49,042 bases of DNA, from positions 1-49,042 of the forward strand of contig CBFHAI010000031.1 of the NCBI GenBank assembly GCA_965653565.1. Reading direction: 5' to 3'. The number at the start of each line of letters is the position of its first letter. Positions within the stretch are counted from its first letter, which is position 1. Made by a program: the position numbers and the translations under genes. The notes below the pieces were generated by a model. The model did no database searches and was not told the origin of the DNA. It saw only the letters and a list, made by a program, of their open reading frames with translations. This DNA is from JALCLA01 sp965653565 (lineage in GTDB: Bacteria > Pseudomonadota > Gammaproteobacteria > Xanthomonadales > Xanthomonadaceae). Shown piece by piece: positions 1 through 8,217 of this stretch.

Positions 1-34
1 CACCGCCCCCACCGCCCCACCACCCGGAAACCCC

Positions 35-562
35 ATGCCCCAAATCGAAACCGACCGCCTCATCCTCCGCCCGCCGCAACTGCAAGACTTCGACCGTTGG
101 GCCGAATTCGCCGCCGATCCCGTTGCCACGCGTTTTCTCGGCGGGCCGATGACGCGATCGATGGCGTGGCGCGCGATGATGACGATGGCCGGGTCGTGGT
201 CGTTGCTCGGCTACGCGATGTTTTCCGTGATCGAGAAATCGAGCGGGCGCTGGCTCGGTCGGCTCGGGCCGTGGCAGCCGGAAGGCTGGCCCGGCACCGA
301 GGTGGGCTGGAGCCTGCATCCGGATGCGTGGGGCCGCGGTTATGCGGTCGAAGGCGCGCGCGCCGCGATGGACTATGCCTTCGACGTGCTCGGCTGGGAC
401 GACGTGATCCACTGCATCGATCCGGAAAACCTGCCGTCGCAGCGCGTCGCCACGACGCTTGGTTCGCGCCTGCGCGGGCCGGGGAAAATGCCGCCGCCGC
501 TCGACACGTTTCCCTGCGAATTGTGGGGCCAGACGCGCGCGGAGTGGCTGGCGCGGCGCTGA
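35..562 (+). CDS. GNAT family N-acetyltransferase (RimJ/RimL-like)
   Basis: 175 residues, the usual length for a single GNAT domain. It opens with the E-T-D-R-L-I-L-R-P start typical of RimJ/RimL-type acetyltransferases. The acetyl-CoA pyrophosphate loop is visible as W-G-R-G-Y-A-V-E-G near residues 101-109, after a G-W-S-L-H strand. A later H-C-I-D-P-E-N-L-P-S segment matches the region where these enzymes read 'N..S.rv.ekLGf'. The family transfers acetyl groups from acetyl-CoA to amino groups of protein N-termini, peptides or small amines in the cytoplasm; the substrate cannot be read from sequence. Only 34 bases precede it, so upstream context is unknown. Confidence 0.85.
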   Translation: MPQIETDRLILRPPQLQDFDRWAEFAADPVATRFLGGPMTRSMAWRAMMTMAGSWSLLGYAMFSVIEKSSGRWLGRLGPWQPEGWPGTEVGWSLHPDAWGRGYAVEGARAAMDYAFDVLGWDDVIHCIDPENLPSQRVATTLGSRLRGPGKMPPPLDTFPCELWGQTRAEWLARR

Positions 563-635
563 TCGGTCTGCCGGCCATCTATCTGCGGCGCGGCGCTGCG
601 CTTAGCATGGCCGTTCCGATCCGGGGAATGCGCCG

Positions 636-1868
636 ATGAATTTCGAGCCCAGCGAACGCAGCGCCGAACTGCTCGATCGCGTCAAGCACTTCATGCGGCG
701 GCACGTGCTGCCGGTGGAGGCCGCGTACTGGGCCGACATCCACGCGCAGCATCACGGCGGCGACTGGCGCCAGTGGCGCATTCCGCCGCTGATGGAAGAA
801 CTCAAGGCCAAGGCGCGCGCCGAAGGCTTGTGGAATCTGTTCCTGCCCGATCCAGAACTCGGCGCCGGCCTGTCCACGCTCGAATACGCGCCGATCGCCG
901 AAGCCACCGGCCGCAGTTTCATGGCGCCGGAAATCTTCAACTGCAACGCGCCCGACACCGGCAACATGGAAGTGCTGTGGAAGTACGGCAGCGAGGAACA
1001 CAAGCGCCGCTGGCTCACCCCACTGCTGGCCGGCGAAATCCGCTCGGTGTTCTGCATGACCGAGCCCGACGTGGCATCGAGCGATGCCACCAACATGCAG
1101 GCCACGGCCAGCTTCGAGGGCGACGAAATCGTCCTCGACGGCAAGAAATGGTGGAGCAGCGGCATCGGCGATCCGCGCGCGAAAGTGGCTATTTTCATGG
1201 GCCGCACGGCCGATGCCGAGCGCGATCGGCACCATCAGCATTCGATGGTGCTGGTGCCGCTCGATGCGGCGGGGGTCGAGATCAAACGCATGCTGCCGGT
1301 GTTCGGCGATTACGACGAACCGCACGGCCACGGCGAAGTGCATTTCAACCAGGTGCGGGTGCCGGCCGATCACGTCATCAAGGGGCCGGGCATGGGCTTC
1401 GAGATCGCGCAGGGCCGGCTCGGGCCGGGGCGTATCCATCACTGCATGCGCTGCATCGGTGCGGCCGAAGCGGCGCTCGATCTGGCGATCGCGCGCGGCA
1501 CGCAGCGCACCGCGTTCGGCAAGCCGCTGATCGATCTGGGCGGCAATCGCGAACGCGTGGCCGAAGCGCGCATCGCGATCGACCAGGCGCGGCTGCTCAC
1601 GCTGTATGCGGCCTGGAAGATCGATCAGGCCGGCGTGCATGCGGCGATGACCGAGATTTCGGCGATCAAGGTGGTCGCGCCGAACGTGCTGCAACAGGTC
1701 GTCGATTTCGCGATCCAGATCCACGGCGGCGCCGGCGTGTCGCGCGAAACGCCGCTGCCCGGCTTCTTCGCGCAGGCGCGCAGCCTGCGGCTGGCGGATG
1801 GCCCCGACGAAGTGCACAAGGGCCTGATCGCACGCATCGAACTGGGCAAGCGCGGGATGAAGCTGTGA
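636..1868 (+). CDS. acyl-CoA dehydrogenase, ACAD10/11-like
   Basis: 410-residue FAD-dependent acyl-CoA dehydrogenase. The middle domain shows C-M-T-E-P-D-V-A-S-S-D (around residue 137) and K-W-W-S-S-G, the FAD and substrate contact segments. The C-terminal helical domain has R-T-A-F-G-K-P-L and Q-I-H-G-G-A-G-V-S. A GGGGAA ribosome site lies about 7 bases before the ATG. The sequence resembles the ACAD10/ACAD11 branch more than short-chain FadE enzymes. The stop overlaps the next gene's GTG by 4 bases, so it is translationally coupled to an APH-fold kinase. That pairing mirrors the kinase-dehydrogenase fusion of ACAD11 and suggests oxidation of hydroxylated or unusual acyl-CoAs. The exact substrate is inferred only. 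Confidence 0.92.
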   Translation: MNFEPSERSAELLDRVKHFMRRHVLPVEAAYWADIHAQHHGGDWRQWRIPPLMEELKAKARAEGLWNLFLPDPELGAGLSTLEYAPIAEATGRSFMAPEIFNCNAPDTGNMEVLWKYGSEEHKRRWLTPLLAGEIRSVFCMTEPDVASSDATNMQATASFEGDEIVLDGKKWWSSGIGDPRAKVAIFMGRTADAERDRHHQHSMVLVPLDAAGVEIKRMLPVFGDYDEPHGHGEVHFNQVRVPADHVIKGPGMGFEIAQGRLGPGRIHHCMRCIGAAEAALDLAIARGTQRTAFGKPLIDLGGNRERVAEARIAIDQARLLTLYAAWKIDQAGVHAAMTEISAIKVVAPNVLQQVVDFAIQIHGGAGVSRETPLPGFFAQARSLRLADGPDEVHKGLIARIELGKRGMKL

Positions 1869-2932
1869 GCGGTGCGACCGACCGCGGCGGCGCGGTGCGC
1901 GCCGGTGAGGAGCTCGATGTCGCGGCCGTCGATGCCTGGCTGCGTGCGCAAGGCGTCGCGCTCGACGGCCAGCCGCAAGTCACGCAATTTTCCGGCGGCG
2001 CATCGAACTGGACCTATCGGCTGCAATACGCCAATCGCGACCTGATCCTGCGCCGTCCGCCGGCCGGCACCAAAGCCAAATCGGCGCACGACATGGGCCG
2101 CGAATTCACCGTGCAACGGGCGCTCAAGCCGCACTATCCGGCGGTGCCGGACATGGTGGCGCTGTGCAAGGACGCCGCGGTGATCGGCGCCGATTTCTAC
2201 GTGATGGATCGCATCGACGGCATCATCCCGCGCGCCAACCTGCCGCGCGATTTACAGCTCGACGCGGCGCAGGTGCGGCAGCTTTGCACCCATGTGCTCG
2301 ACAAGCTGATCGAACTGCATCGTGTCGACTACCGCGCCGCCGGTCTCGAATCGCTCGGCAAGGGCGCGGGTTACGCGCGACGCCAGGTCGAAGGCTGGTC
2401 GGAGCGCTATCTGAAGGCGAAAACCTGGAACGTGCCGGGTTTCCGCCGCGTGCGCGAGTGGCTGGCCGCGAACATTCCCGACGACGTGGCCACCTGTGTG
2501 ATCCACAACGACTGGCGTTTCGACAACGTGGTGCTGGCGCCGGACGATCCGACCCGCGTGATCGGCGTGCTCGATTGGGAAATGGCAACCCTCGGCGATC
2601 CGCTGATGGACCTGGGCAGCGCGCTGGCGTACTGGGTGCAGGCCGACGATGGCCGCCTGATGCGCAGCACGCGCCGCCAGCCGACGCACCTGCCCGGCAT
2701 GCTCACGCGCCGCGAAGTCGTTGCGTATTACCTCGAACGCAGCGGCCTGGCGACGCCGAACTGGGTCTTCTACGAAGTGTTCGGGCTGTTCCGGCTGGCG
2801 GCGATCATCCAGCAGATCTACTTCCGTTATCACCACGGACAGACCCGCAATCCGGCGTTCAAGCGGTTCTGGCTGCTGGTCAATTATTTCGACTTTCGCT
2901 GCCGGCGGTTGCTGCGGGAAGCACGCGCATGA
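1865..2932 (+). CDS. phosphotransferase family protein (APH fold, ACAD10/11 kinase-like)
   Basis: 355 residues from a GTG start that overlaps the dehydrogenase stop as GTGA; no better in-frame start fits. The aminoglycoside-phosphotransferase fold is clear: an N-lobe F-S-G-G-A-S-N-W-T-Y loop near residue 40, the catalytic-loop pattern H-N-D-W-R-F-D-N (H214, D216) and the metal-binding D-W-E (D237). Relatives that sit beside acyl-CoA dehydrogenases phosphorylate hydroxyacyl-CoAs or small alcohols rather than antibiotics. LvaA of the levulinate pathway and the ACAD10/11 kinase domain are the models. Position between dehydrogenase and phosphatase-like gene supports a metabolic role; aminoglycoside resistance is unlikely. 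Confidence 0.9.
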   Translation: MSGATDRGGAVRAGEELDVAAVDAWLRAQGVALDGQPQVTQFSGGASNWTYRLQYANRDLILRRPPAGTKAKSAHDMGREFTVQRALKPHYPAVPDMVALCKDAAVIGADFYVMDRIDGIIPRANLPRDLQLDAAQVRQLCTHVLDKLIELHRVDYRAAGLESLGKGAGYARRQVEGWSERYLKAKTWNVPGFRRVREWLAANIPDDVATCVIHNDWRFDNVVLAPDDPTRVIGVLDWEMATLGDPLMDLGSALAYWVQADDGRLMRSTRRQPTHLPGMLTRREVVAYYLERSGLATPNWVFYEVFGLFRLAAIIQQIYFRYHHGQTRNPAFKRFWLLVNYFDFRCRRLLREARA

Positions 2933-3627
2933 CGACTATTTATCTGATCCGCCACGGCCAGGCTTCGTTCGGCGCGGCCGACTACGACAAGCTGTCCGAG
3001 ATGGGCCACGAGCAATCGCGCGTGGTGGGCCAGGCGCTGTCGCAGCGCTTGCCGCCCGACGGCCACTGCGTGGTGTTCGCTGGCGATATGCGGCGCCATC
3101 GCGAAACCGCCGCGGCTTGTCTTGCCACGCTGCAGCGCGAACTCGAACCGACGATCGACGCCGGCTTCAACGAATTCGATCACGAGGAGGTGATCGTGCG
3201 GCACGAGCCGCGCTTCGCCGATCGCGACGCGATGCAGAAACTGATGCGCGTGCATCCCGATCCGCATCGCGCCTTCCAGCAGATGTTCGAACTGGCGATC
3301 GCGCGCTGGACCGGAGGCGAATTCGACAGCGATTACCGCGAATCGTGGCCGGGCTTCCGCGCCCGCTGCCGCGTCGCGCTCGATGCGGTGGCGGCGCGGA
3401 CCCCGCGCGATGCGACGGCACTGGTCTTCACCTCCGGCGGCACCATTTCCGCGCTGTGCCAGACCCTGCTGCAGCTGACCGACGCCAGCGCCTTCGCGCT
3501 CAATTTCCGGCTGGCCAACGCCGGCATGACGAAACTGGCGATCGGCGCGCGCGGCCTGTCGGTGGTCAGCCTCAACGAGCATGGCCACCTGGAAGCCGGC
3601 GGTGGGAAATTGCTGACCTTCCGCTAG
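2929..3627 (+). CDS. histidine phosphatase family protein with altered second catalytic position
   Basis: 232 residues. The ATG overlaps the kinase stop (ATGA), so this is the third coupled gene of the operon. The N-terminal phosphoglycerate-mutase-type motif L-I-R-H-G-Q (R8, H9, G10) is intact and would supply the phospho-accepting histidine. R58 in R-R-H-R-E-T-A matches the conserved arginine. The second core motif, normally (S/T)-H-G-G, reads F-T-S-G-G-T-I-S, so S169 stands where the second histidine is expected. The protein may be a specialised phosphatase or may have reduced activity. Its context suggests it removes or processes a phosphoacyl intermediate made by the neighbouring kinase. 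Confidence 0.85.
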   Translation: MTTIYLIRHGQASFGAADYDKLSEMGHEQSRVVGQALSQRLPPDGHCVVFAGDMRRHRETAAACLATLQRELEPTIDAGFNEFDHEEVIVRHEPRFADRDAMQKLMRVHPDPHRAFQQMFELAIARWTGGEFDSDYRESWPGFRARCRVALDAVAARTPRDATALVFTSGGTISALCQTLLQLTDASAFALNFRLANAGMTKLAIGARGLSVVSLNEHGHLEAGGGKLLTFR

Positions 3628-3697
3628 GACGTTTCCGATGTTCCGGGCGCGGCGGTCCTGCTAGATTGCAGGCCGATCGCACAGCTTCGGGACGCGC

Positions 3698-4393
3698 ATG
3701 CAAACGAGTTCAGCCGGCAAGACCTTCGATGGCGTGGAAGTGGAGACGGCGGCGTCGCCGCGCTGGTCGGTGATCTGGCTGCATGGGCTGGGCGCCGACG
3801 GGCACGATTTCGAGCCGATCGTGCCCGAGCTGGTGGAAGACGATTGGCCCGCGGTGCGCTTCGTTTTTCCGCATGCGCCGGTGCGCGCGGTGACGATCAA
3901 CGGCGGCGTGCGGATGCGCGCCTGGTACGACATCCTCGGGCTGGAGATCGCACAGCGGCAGGATGAAACCGGCGTGCGCGAATCGCTGCGCTTCGTGCAG
4001 GAGCTGGTGGCGCGCGAAAACGCGCGCGGCGTGCCGACCGAGCGCGTCATCATCGCCGGCTTCTCGCAGGGCGGCGCCATCGCGCTGGCGGCCGCGGTGC
4101 GGCATCCGCAGCGCCTCGGCGGCGTGGTGGCGCTGTCGACCTATCTGCCGATCGCCGAGAGCACCGAGGCCGAACGCAGCGAGGCCAATCGCGACACGCC
4201 GATCTTCATCGCGCACGGCAGCCTCGACCCCGTGGTCAGCCACGCGCTCGGCCTGATGAGCCGCGGCTTTCTCGAAAACCTGGGCTACGACGTCGAATGG
4301 CACAGTTATTCGATGCCGCATTCGGTCAGCGCCGAGGAAATTTCCGATCTGGCGGCCTGGTTCGGCGCGCGCTTCGCGGCCGGGCGCGGGTGA
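3698..4393 (+). CDS. alpha/beta hydrolase, carboxylesterase/phospholipase type
   Basis: 231 residues, standard for the small carboxylesterase II family (EstB of Pseudomonas, acyl-protein-thioesterase fold). The oxyanion region H-G-L-G-A-D-G-H-D lies at residues 29-37. The nucleophile elbow G-F-S-Q-G-G gives S123, and the triad is completed by D177 in S-L-D-P-V and H208 in S-M-P-H-S. It is predicted to be soluble and cytoplasmic, hydrolysing short- to medium-chain esters or lysophospholipid-type substrates. It sits alone between two operons. A TAGATT hexamer about 35 bases upstream could be its -10 element. Confidence 0.9.
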   Translation: MQTSSAGKTFDGVEVETAASPRWSVIWLHGLGADGHDFEPIVPELVEDDWPAVRFVFPHAPVRAVTINGGVRMRAWYDILGLEIAQRQDETGVRESLRFVQELVARENARGVPTERVIIAGFSQGGAIALAAAVRHPQRLGGVVALSTYLPIAESTEAERSEANRDTPIFIAHGSLDPVVSHALGLMSRGFLENLGYDVEWHSYSMPHSVSAEEISDLAAWFGARFAAGRG

Positions 4394-4454
4394 CGCGCGT
4401 GTTGCGCCTGGCTACCATTCGTTCGTCCTCCACGATCGTGGACGCTCCCACCTC

Positions 4455-5189
4455 ATGAAAGTGCTGATCGCCGACGACGAACCGCTGGCCCGCCAGCGTC
4501 TGCGCGACCTGCTCGAGTCGATTGGCGGGCATGAAATCGTGGGCGAAGCCGCGAACGGGCTGGAGGCCTGCGAAATGGCCGACAGCGAATCGGCCGACCT
4601 GGTGTTGCTCGACATCGCGATGCCGCTGCTCGATGGCCTCGAAGCCGCGCATCACCTGAGCCGTTTCGAGCGCGCGCCGGCGGTGGTGTTCTGCACCGCC
4701 TACGACGAGCATGCATTGGCCGCGTTCGAAGCGCGTGCGGTCGATTATCTGGTCAAGCCGATCCGCCGCGAACGCCTGGTGGAAGCGCTCGAACGCGCGC
4801 GCCGCTACACCGGCGATCGCGCCGACGCGCTCGAAGGCGCGTTCCCGCAGGCGCAGCGCCGCTCGCATCTGTGCGCGCGCCTGCGCGGCAGCCTGCGGCT
4901 GATCGCGCTCGACGACATCAGCTATCTGCAGGCGGAAGAAAAATACGTCGTCGTGCACCACAAGCGCGGCGAGGATCTGATCGAGGATTCGCTCAAGGCG
5001 CTGGAAGTCGAGTTCGGCGAGCGTTTTCTGCGCATCCACCGCAATTGCCTGGTGGCGCGCGACCGCCTGCAGGAGTTGCGGCGCGATTCGGAAGGCCGCG
5101 TGTTCGTGAAGCTGCACAACGTCGACACGCTGCTCGAAGTGAGCCGCCGTGCGGTGCCGGTGCTGCGCCAGCTGGTGCGCATGCTTTGA
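4455..5189 (+). CDS. algR: LytTR-family response regulator, AlgR-like
   Basis: 244 residues. The N-terminal receiver domain (1-120) has the acidic pocket D7-D8, phospho-acceptor D53 in L-L-D-I-A-M-P, and a conserved lysine in L-V-K-P-I. The C-terminal LytTR DNA-binding domain (about 138-240) contains D-D-I-S-Y-L-Q-A-E-E-K-Y and R-I-H-R-N-C-L-V. Architecture, length and the downstream hemC match AlgR of Pseudomonas and Xanthomonas, which controls exopolysaccharide, pili and virulence functions. The partner kinase gene algZ, often next door, is absent here. The stop overlaps the TTG start of hemC, implying co-translation. Confidence 0.9.
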   Translation: MKVLIADDEPLARQRLRDLLESIGGHEIVGEAANGLEACEMADSESADLVLLDIAMPLLDGLEAAHHLSRFERAPAVVFCTAYDEHALAAFEARAVDYLVKPIRRERLVEALERARRYTGDRADALEGAFPQAQRRSHLCARLRGSLRLIALDDISYLQAEEKYVVVHHKRGEDLIEDSLKALEVEFGERFLRIHRNCLVARDRLQELRRDSEGRVFVKLHNVDTLLEVSRRAVPVLRQLVRML

Positions 5190-6097
5190 ACGCATTGCGC
5201 ATCGCTACGCGGCGCAGCGCGCTGGCGCTGTGGCAGACCGAGCACGTCGCCGAGCGCCTGCGCGCGGCGCATCCGGGCTTGCGCATCGAGCTGGTGCCGC
5301 TGTCGACGCGCGGCGACGAGATCCTCGATCGCTCGCTGGCGGCGGTCGGCGGCAAGGGCTTGTTCCTGAAAGAACTGGAAGAGGCGATGTTGCGTGGCGC
5401 GGCCGATTGCGCCGTGCATTCGCTGAAGGACGTGCCGATGGAACTCGACGGCCCGTTCGCGCTGCCGGCGATGCTCGAACGCGCCGATCCGTTCGATGCC
5501 TTCGTCAGCAACCACTTCGCCGCCCTCGCGCAACTTCCGCCCGGAGCGCGCGTGGGTACCTCGTCGCTGCGCCGGCAGGCGCAGTTGCGCGCGCACCGGC
5601 CGGACCTGGAATTGATCGACCTGCGCGGCAACGTCAACACGCGGCTGGCGAAACTCGATGCCGGCGATTACGACGCCATCGTGCTCGCCTGTGCCGGCCT
5701 GCAGCGGCTCGGGCTCGATGCGCGGATACGCGATCGGCTGCTCGCTCCCGAATGGATTCCGGCCGTCGCCCAAGGCGCGATCGCGATCGAATGTCGCGCC
5801 GACGATGCTGCGACGCAGGCGCTCGTGGGTGTGCTCGATCACGCCGCCACGCGTCGCTGCGTCGAAAGCGAGCGCGCGATGAATCGCCGGCTGCACGGCA
5901 GCTGCCAGGTACCGATCGGCGGCTACGCGGTCGAGCACGAGGGCCGGATGCGTTTGCTCGGCCTGGTCGGCGATGCCGCCGGCGGCCGCATCGTGCGCGC
6001 GCAGGGCGATGCTTCGCGGCACGAAGGCGAGGCGCTCGGCGATGAAGTGGCCGCGAAACTGCTGGCGGCCGGCGCCGGCGAAATGCTCGGCCGCTGA
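5186..6097 (+). CDS. hemC: hydroxymethylbilane synthase (porphobilinogen deaminase)
   Basis: Polymerises four porphobilinogen units into hydroxymethylbilane in tetrapyrrole synthesis. 303 residues from a TTG start inside the algR stop (TTGA); it gives L-N-A-L-R-I-A-T-R-R-S, matching the normal family N-terminus. A second in-frame TTG at 5195 is the only near alternative. Visible motifs are G-G-K-G-L-F-L-K-E-L, H-S-L-K-D-V-P, G-T-S-S-L-R-R-Q and D-L-R-G-N-V-N-T-R. The dipyrromethane cofactor cysteine is C240 in H-G-S-C-Q-V-P. The usual next gene, hemD, does not follow: a convergent gene ends 1 base downstream. Confidence 0.95.
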   Translation: MNALRIATRRSALALWQTEHVAERLRAAHPGLRIELVPLSTRGDEILDRSLAAVGGKGLFLKELEEAMLRGAADCAVHSLKDVPMELDGPFALPAMLERADPFDAFVSNHFAALAQLPPGARVGTSSLRRQAQLRAHRPDLELIDLRGNVNTRLAKLDAGDYDAIVLACAGLQRLGLDARIRDRLLAPEWIPAVAQGAIAIECRADDAATQALVGVLDHAATRRCVESERAMNRRLHGSCQVPIGGYAVEHEGRMRLLGLVGDAAGGRIVRAQGDASRHEGEALGDEVAAKLLAAGAGEMLGR

Positions 6098-6098
6098 A

Positions 6099-6659
6099 TT
6101 ATTCGGCGGCTTTCGAAGGCGCCGGCGCGATCCGGACGTAGTGCACGATCTCGGGTTTTTCGTCCGCCGCCGGTTCGTCGGATTTCACGTTCGGCACATA
6201 GATTTCGCTGCGCGTGAAAGCCTGCGCGCCGTCGATCTTCAGCCAGAACTCATGCTGGTGGTAACCGTCCGGCACCTGCAGATGGGTGCCGTCGCGGAAA
6301 TCGAAACGCAGCGTGCCGTCGTCGTCGCGACCGGCCAGTTGCAGGCGCGGTTGATTGCCTTGCGGGCAGTAATGCGTCGCCACCAGCGCGTCGCCATCGC
6401 GGTGGTACATCGTGATCGATTCGCGCTGCGGCCCGAGCGCCCAGGTTTCCATCAGCACACTGCCGCCGGCCGTCAGCCGGTAAGTGACCTGATGCTTGCG
6501 GCCGTTCGAGAAGGTGCCTTCCCAACTGCCCAGCAGCGATGAAAGTTCGTCGAAAGCCTGGTTAGCGAGGGTGGATTCGCTGCCGTGCGACGGGGCGGCG
6601 AACAACATCGCCAGCAATAGAGCGGCCGCTGTCGACCCCAGTTTGCTCGTCTTCGTCAT
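6099..6659 (-). CDS. secreted beta-rich protein (DUF1579 / heme-binding-barrel-like)
   Basis: 186 residues with a Sec signal peptide (hydrophobic 11-22, probable cleavage after A-P-S-H-G). The mature part begins with an L-L-G-S-W-E-G-T segment, then alternating strands (Y-R-L-T-A-G-G-S-V-L, M-Y-H-R-D-G-D-A-L, T-L-R-F-D-F-R-D). This is the look of DUF1579 or THAP4-type lipocalin-like barrels, whose roles are mostly unknown. It is the last gene of a run beginning at gspA, 16 bases after the rhomboid stop. Export to the periplasm or beyond is well supported; function is not. Confidence 0.75.
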   Translation of the reverse strand: MTKTSKLGSTAAALLLAMLFAAPSHGSESTLANQAFDELSSLLGSWEGTFSNGRKHQVTYRLTAGGSVLMETWALGPQRESITMYHRDGDALVATHYCPQGNQPRLQLAGRDDDGTLRFDFRDGTHLQVPDGYHQHEFWLKIDGAQAFTRSEIYVPNVKSDEPAADEKPEIVHYVRIAPAPSKAAE

Positions 6660-6675
6660 CGTCTTCTCCTTCGGT

Positions 6676-7356
6676 TCAACCGCCGCGCAACCGCTTCGCG
6701 ATCGCCGGCCGTGCGATCAGCGCGAACACGATACCGAGCGCGAATCCCGACAGATGCGCCCACCACGCCACCGCACCGAACGCCGGTCCGACCCAGGTGA
6801 ACAGCACTTGCAGCAGCGCCCAGATGCCGATCAGCACCGAGGCCGGCGTGCGCACGAATTCCAGGAACAGGCCGAGCGGCAACACCAGCCCGAGCCGCGC
6901 GCGCGGGAACAGCGCGAGGTAGGCGCCGATGATGCCGGACACCGCGCCGCTGGCGCCGACGATCACCGATTGCGGCGTGCTGAGCGAAAACGCCGCCGCC
7001 AGGTTCGACGCCGCGCCGCAGCCGAGGAACAGCAGCAGGAACCGCCACGGCCCGAGCGCACGTTCGGCCGGCAGGCCGAAGATCACCAGGAACAGCATGT
7101 TGCCGATCAGGTGCAACCAGTCGGCATGGATGAAGATCGCGCTGAACAAGGTCAGCACGCGGCCGTCGAGCAGCGCATGCAAGGCGCCGCCGGTGGAGAA
7201 CAAGGTTTCCGGCACCGCGCCCCAGCGTTCGAGCACCGGCAGCCGCGCCGCGCCTTGGATCGCCAGCCACACGAACAGGCCCATGCTGATCGTCACCAGC
7301 AACGGCGTCGCCCAGACCGGCGGGGCTTTGCGGCGCGATGGCACGTAGACGAACAT
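6676..7356 (-). CDS. rhomboid family intramembrane serine protease
   Basis: 226 residues with about six hydrophobic segments. The rhomboid signature is complete: H-A-D-W-L-H-L-I-G-N (H78, H82, N86), the catalytic G-A-S-G motif with S136, and H201 in W-A-H-L-S-G, forming the Ser-His dyad in the membrane. Rhomboids cut membrane-anchored substrates within or next to their transmembrane helices. The start lies 3 bases after the gspB stop, strongly suggesting one transcript with gspA-gspB. It looks like a generic rhomboid rather than a certain rhombosortase. The substrate is unknown. Confidence 0.92.
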   Translation of the reverse strand: MFVYVPSRRKAPPVWATPLLVTISMGLFVWLAIQGAARLPVLERWGAVPETLFSTGGALHALLDGRVLTLFSAIFIHADWLHLIGNMLFLVIFGLPAERALGPWRFLLLFLGCGAASNLAAAFSLSTPQSVIVGASGAVSGIIGAYLALFPRARLGLVLPLGLFLEFVRTPASVLIGIWALLQVLFTWVGPAFGAVAWWAHLSGFALGIVFALIARPAIAKRLRGG

Positions 7357-7359
7357 CGC

Positions 7360-8208
7360 TCAGGGCCGGCGGATCAGGAAGCGGCGACCGTTGAAGTCGA
7401 TCACCGCGCCGTCGCGGCGGATTTCGCTGAGCGTGAGCGACGGCGCGAGGCGATCGCCTTCGCGATGGCGATGGCCGTCGATCAGCACGAAGCGTTTGTC
7501 GGGCGCGGCGTTGTAGACGTGCATGGTCATCTTCAGCGCCGGCAGTGCGTCGCGTTCGGCCGGCAGCAATTCGCCGAGCGCGGGCAGTGATTCGAGGTCG
7601 GGTTCGGGTTCGGCTGGTGTCGGCGTCGGTGCTGGCGTCGCATCGACGGTCGGCAATGGCGCCGTCTCCGCCGGTGATGAAGGTGCGATCGTTTCGGCAG
7701 GCGCGATCGCTTCGCGCGGTTCGAGCGGGGCAGGCGCCACCGTCGGCGGCGCCGCTGTTGCAGTTGGCGACACCGGCAGCGATTCGCGTTCGACCGACGG
7801 GAATTCCGGATCGCTCGGCAGCAGCGCGGGCGAGGGCGTCGGGACCCGCTGCTGCGGCGGATTCGCAGCGATCGGCGCGGTCGCTGGCCCTTCTGGTGCG
7901 GATGGTGGCGTATCGACCAACGCTGGCGCTGCCGATTCCGGCGCCGCTCCGGAATCGCCGGGAGCCGCAGCGATGACCGATGGTGCGGCAGCCGTTTGCG
8001 GCGGTGCTTCGGCGATCTTCCCCGGTGCCTCGCGCAGCACCAGCCACGCCGCACCGGCTGCGATCATCAGTGCCAGCGCACCGATGCCCCACCACGGACT
8101 CAAACCGCGGCGACCGCGCTTCGCCGACATCGGCGTCATCAGGCCCGGTGCGCGGCCGAGCTGGCGTTCGGCCTCCGATTTCTTCAGCGCTTCGAGGATC
8201 AGCGACAT
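7360..8208 (-). CDS. gspB: general secretion pathway protein B
   Basis: 282 residues. It begins with the hallmark M-S-L-I-L-E-A-L-K-K-S-E-A-E-R of GspB/ExeB proteins. A short cytoplasmic basic tail leads to one transmembrane helix (about 38-58), then a long Pro/Ala/Thr/Glu-rich periplasmic linker (about 65-215). The C-terminal T2SS GspB domain includes M-H-V-Y-N-A-A-P-D-K-R-F-V and V-I-D-F-N-G-R-R-F. GspB works with the ATPase GspA to pass the secretin GspD through peptidoglycan. It lies 9 bases after gspA, as usual. No other gsp genes occur in the window. Confidence 0.9.
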   Translation of the reverse strand: MSLILEALKKSEAERQLGRAPGLMTPMSAKRGRRGLSPWWGIGALALMIAAGAAWLVLREAPGKIAEAPPQTAAAPSVIAAAPGDSGAAPESAAPALVDTPPSAPEGPATAPIAANPPQQRVPTPSPALLPSDPEFPSVERESLPVSPTATAAPPTVAPAPLEPREAIAPAETIAPSSPAETAPLPTVDATPAPTPTPAEPEPDLESLPALGELLPAERDALPALKMTMHVYNAAPDKRFVLIDGHRHREGDRLAPSLTLSEIRRDGAVIDFNGRRFLIRRP

Positions 8209-8217
8209 GGCAGGCCT

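Noticed and set aside
773..1864. A plus-strand start for the APH-kinase frame inside the dehydrogenase gene
   Set aside because: That part is out-of-frame dehydrogenase sequence; the kinase fold starts after the GTG at 1865.
1865..2932. Aminoglycoside resistance gene
   Set aside because: The APH fold is real, but the operon with acyl-CoA dehydrogenase and phosphatase points to acyl metabolism.
7605..7990. Low-complexity repeats within gspB as a separate repeat element
   Set aside because: They encode the Pro/Ala-rich linker that is normal for GspB.
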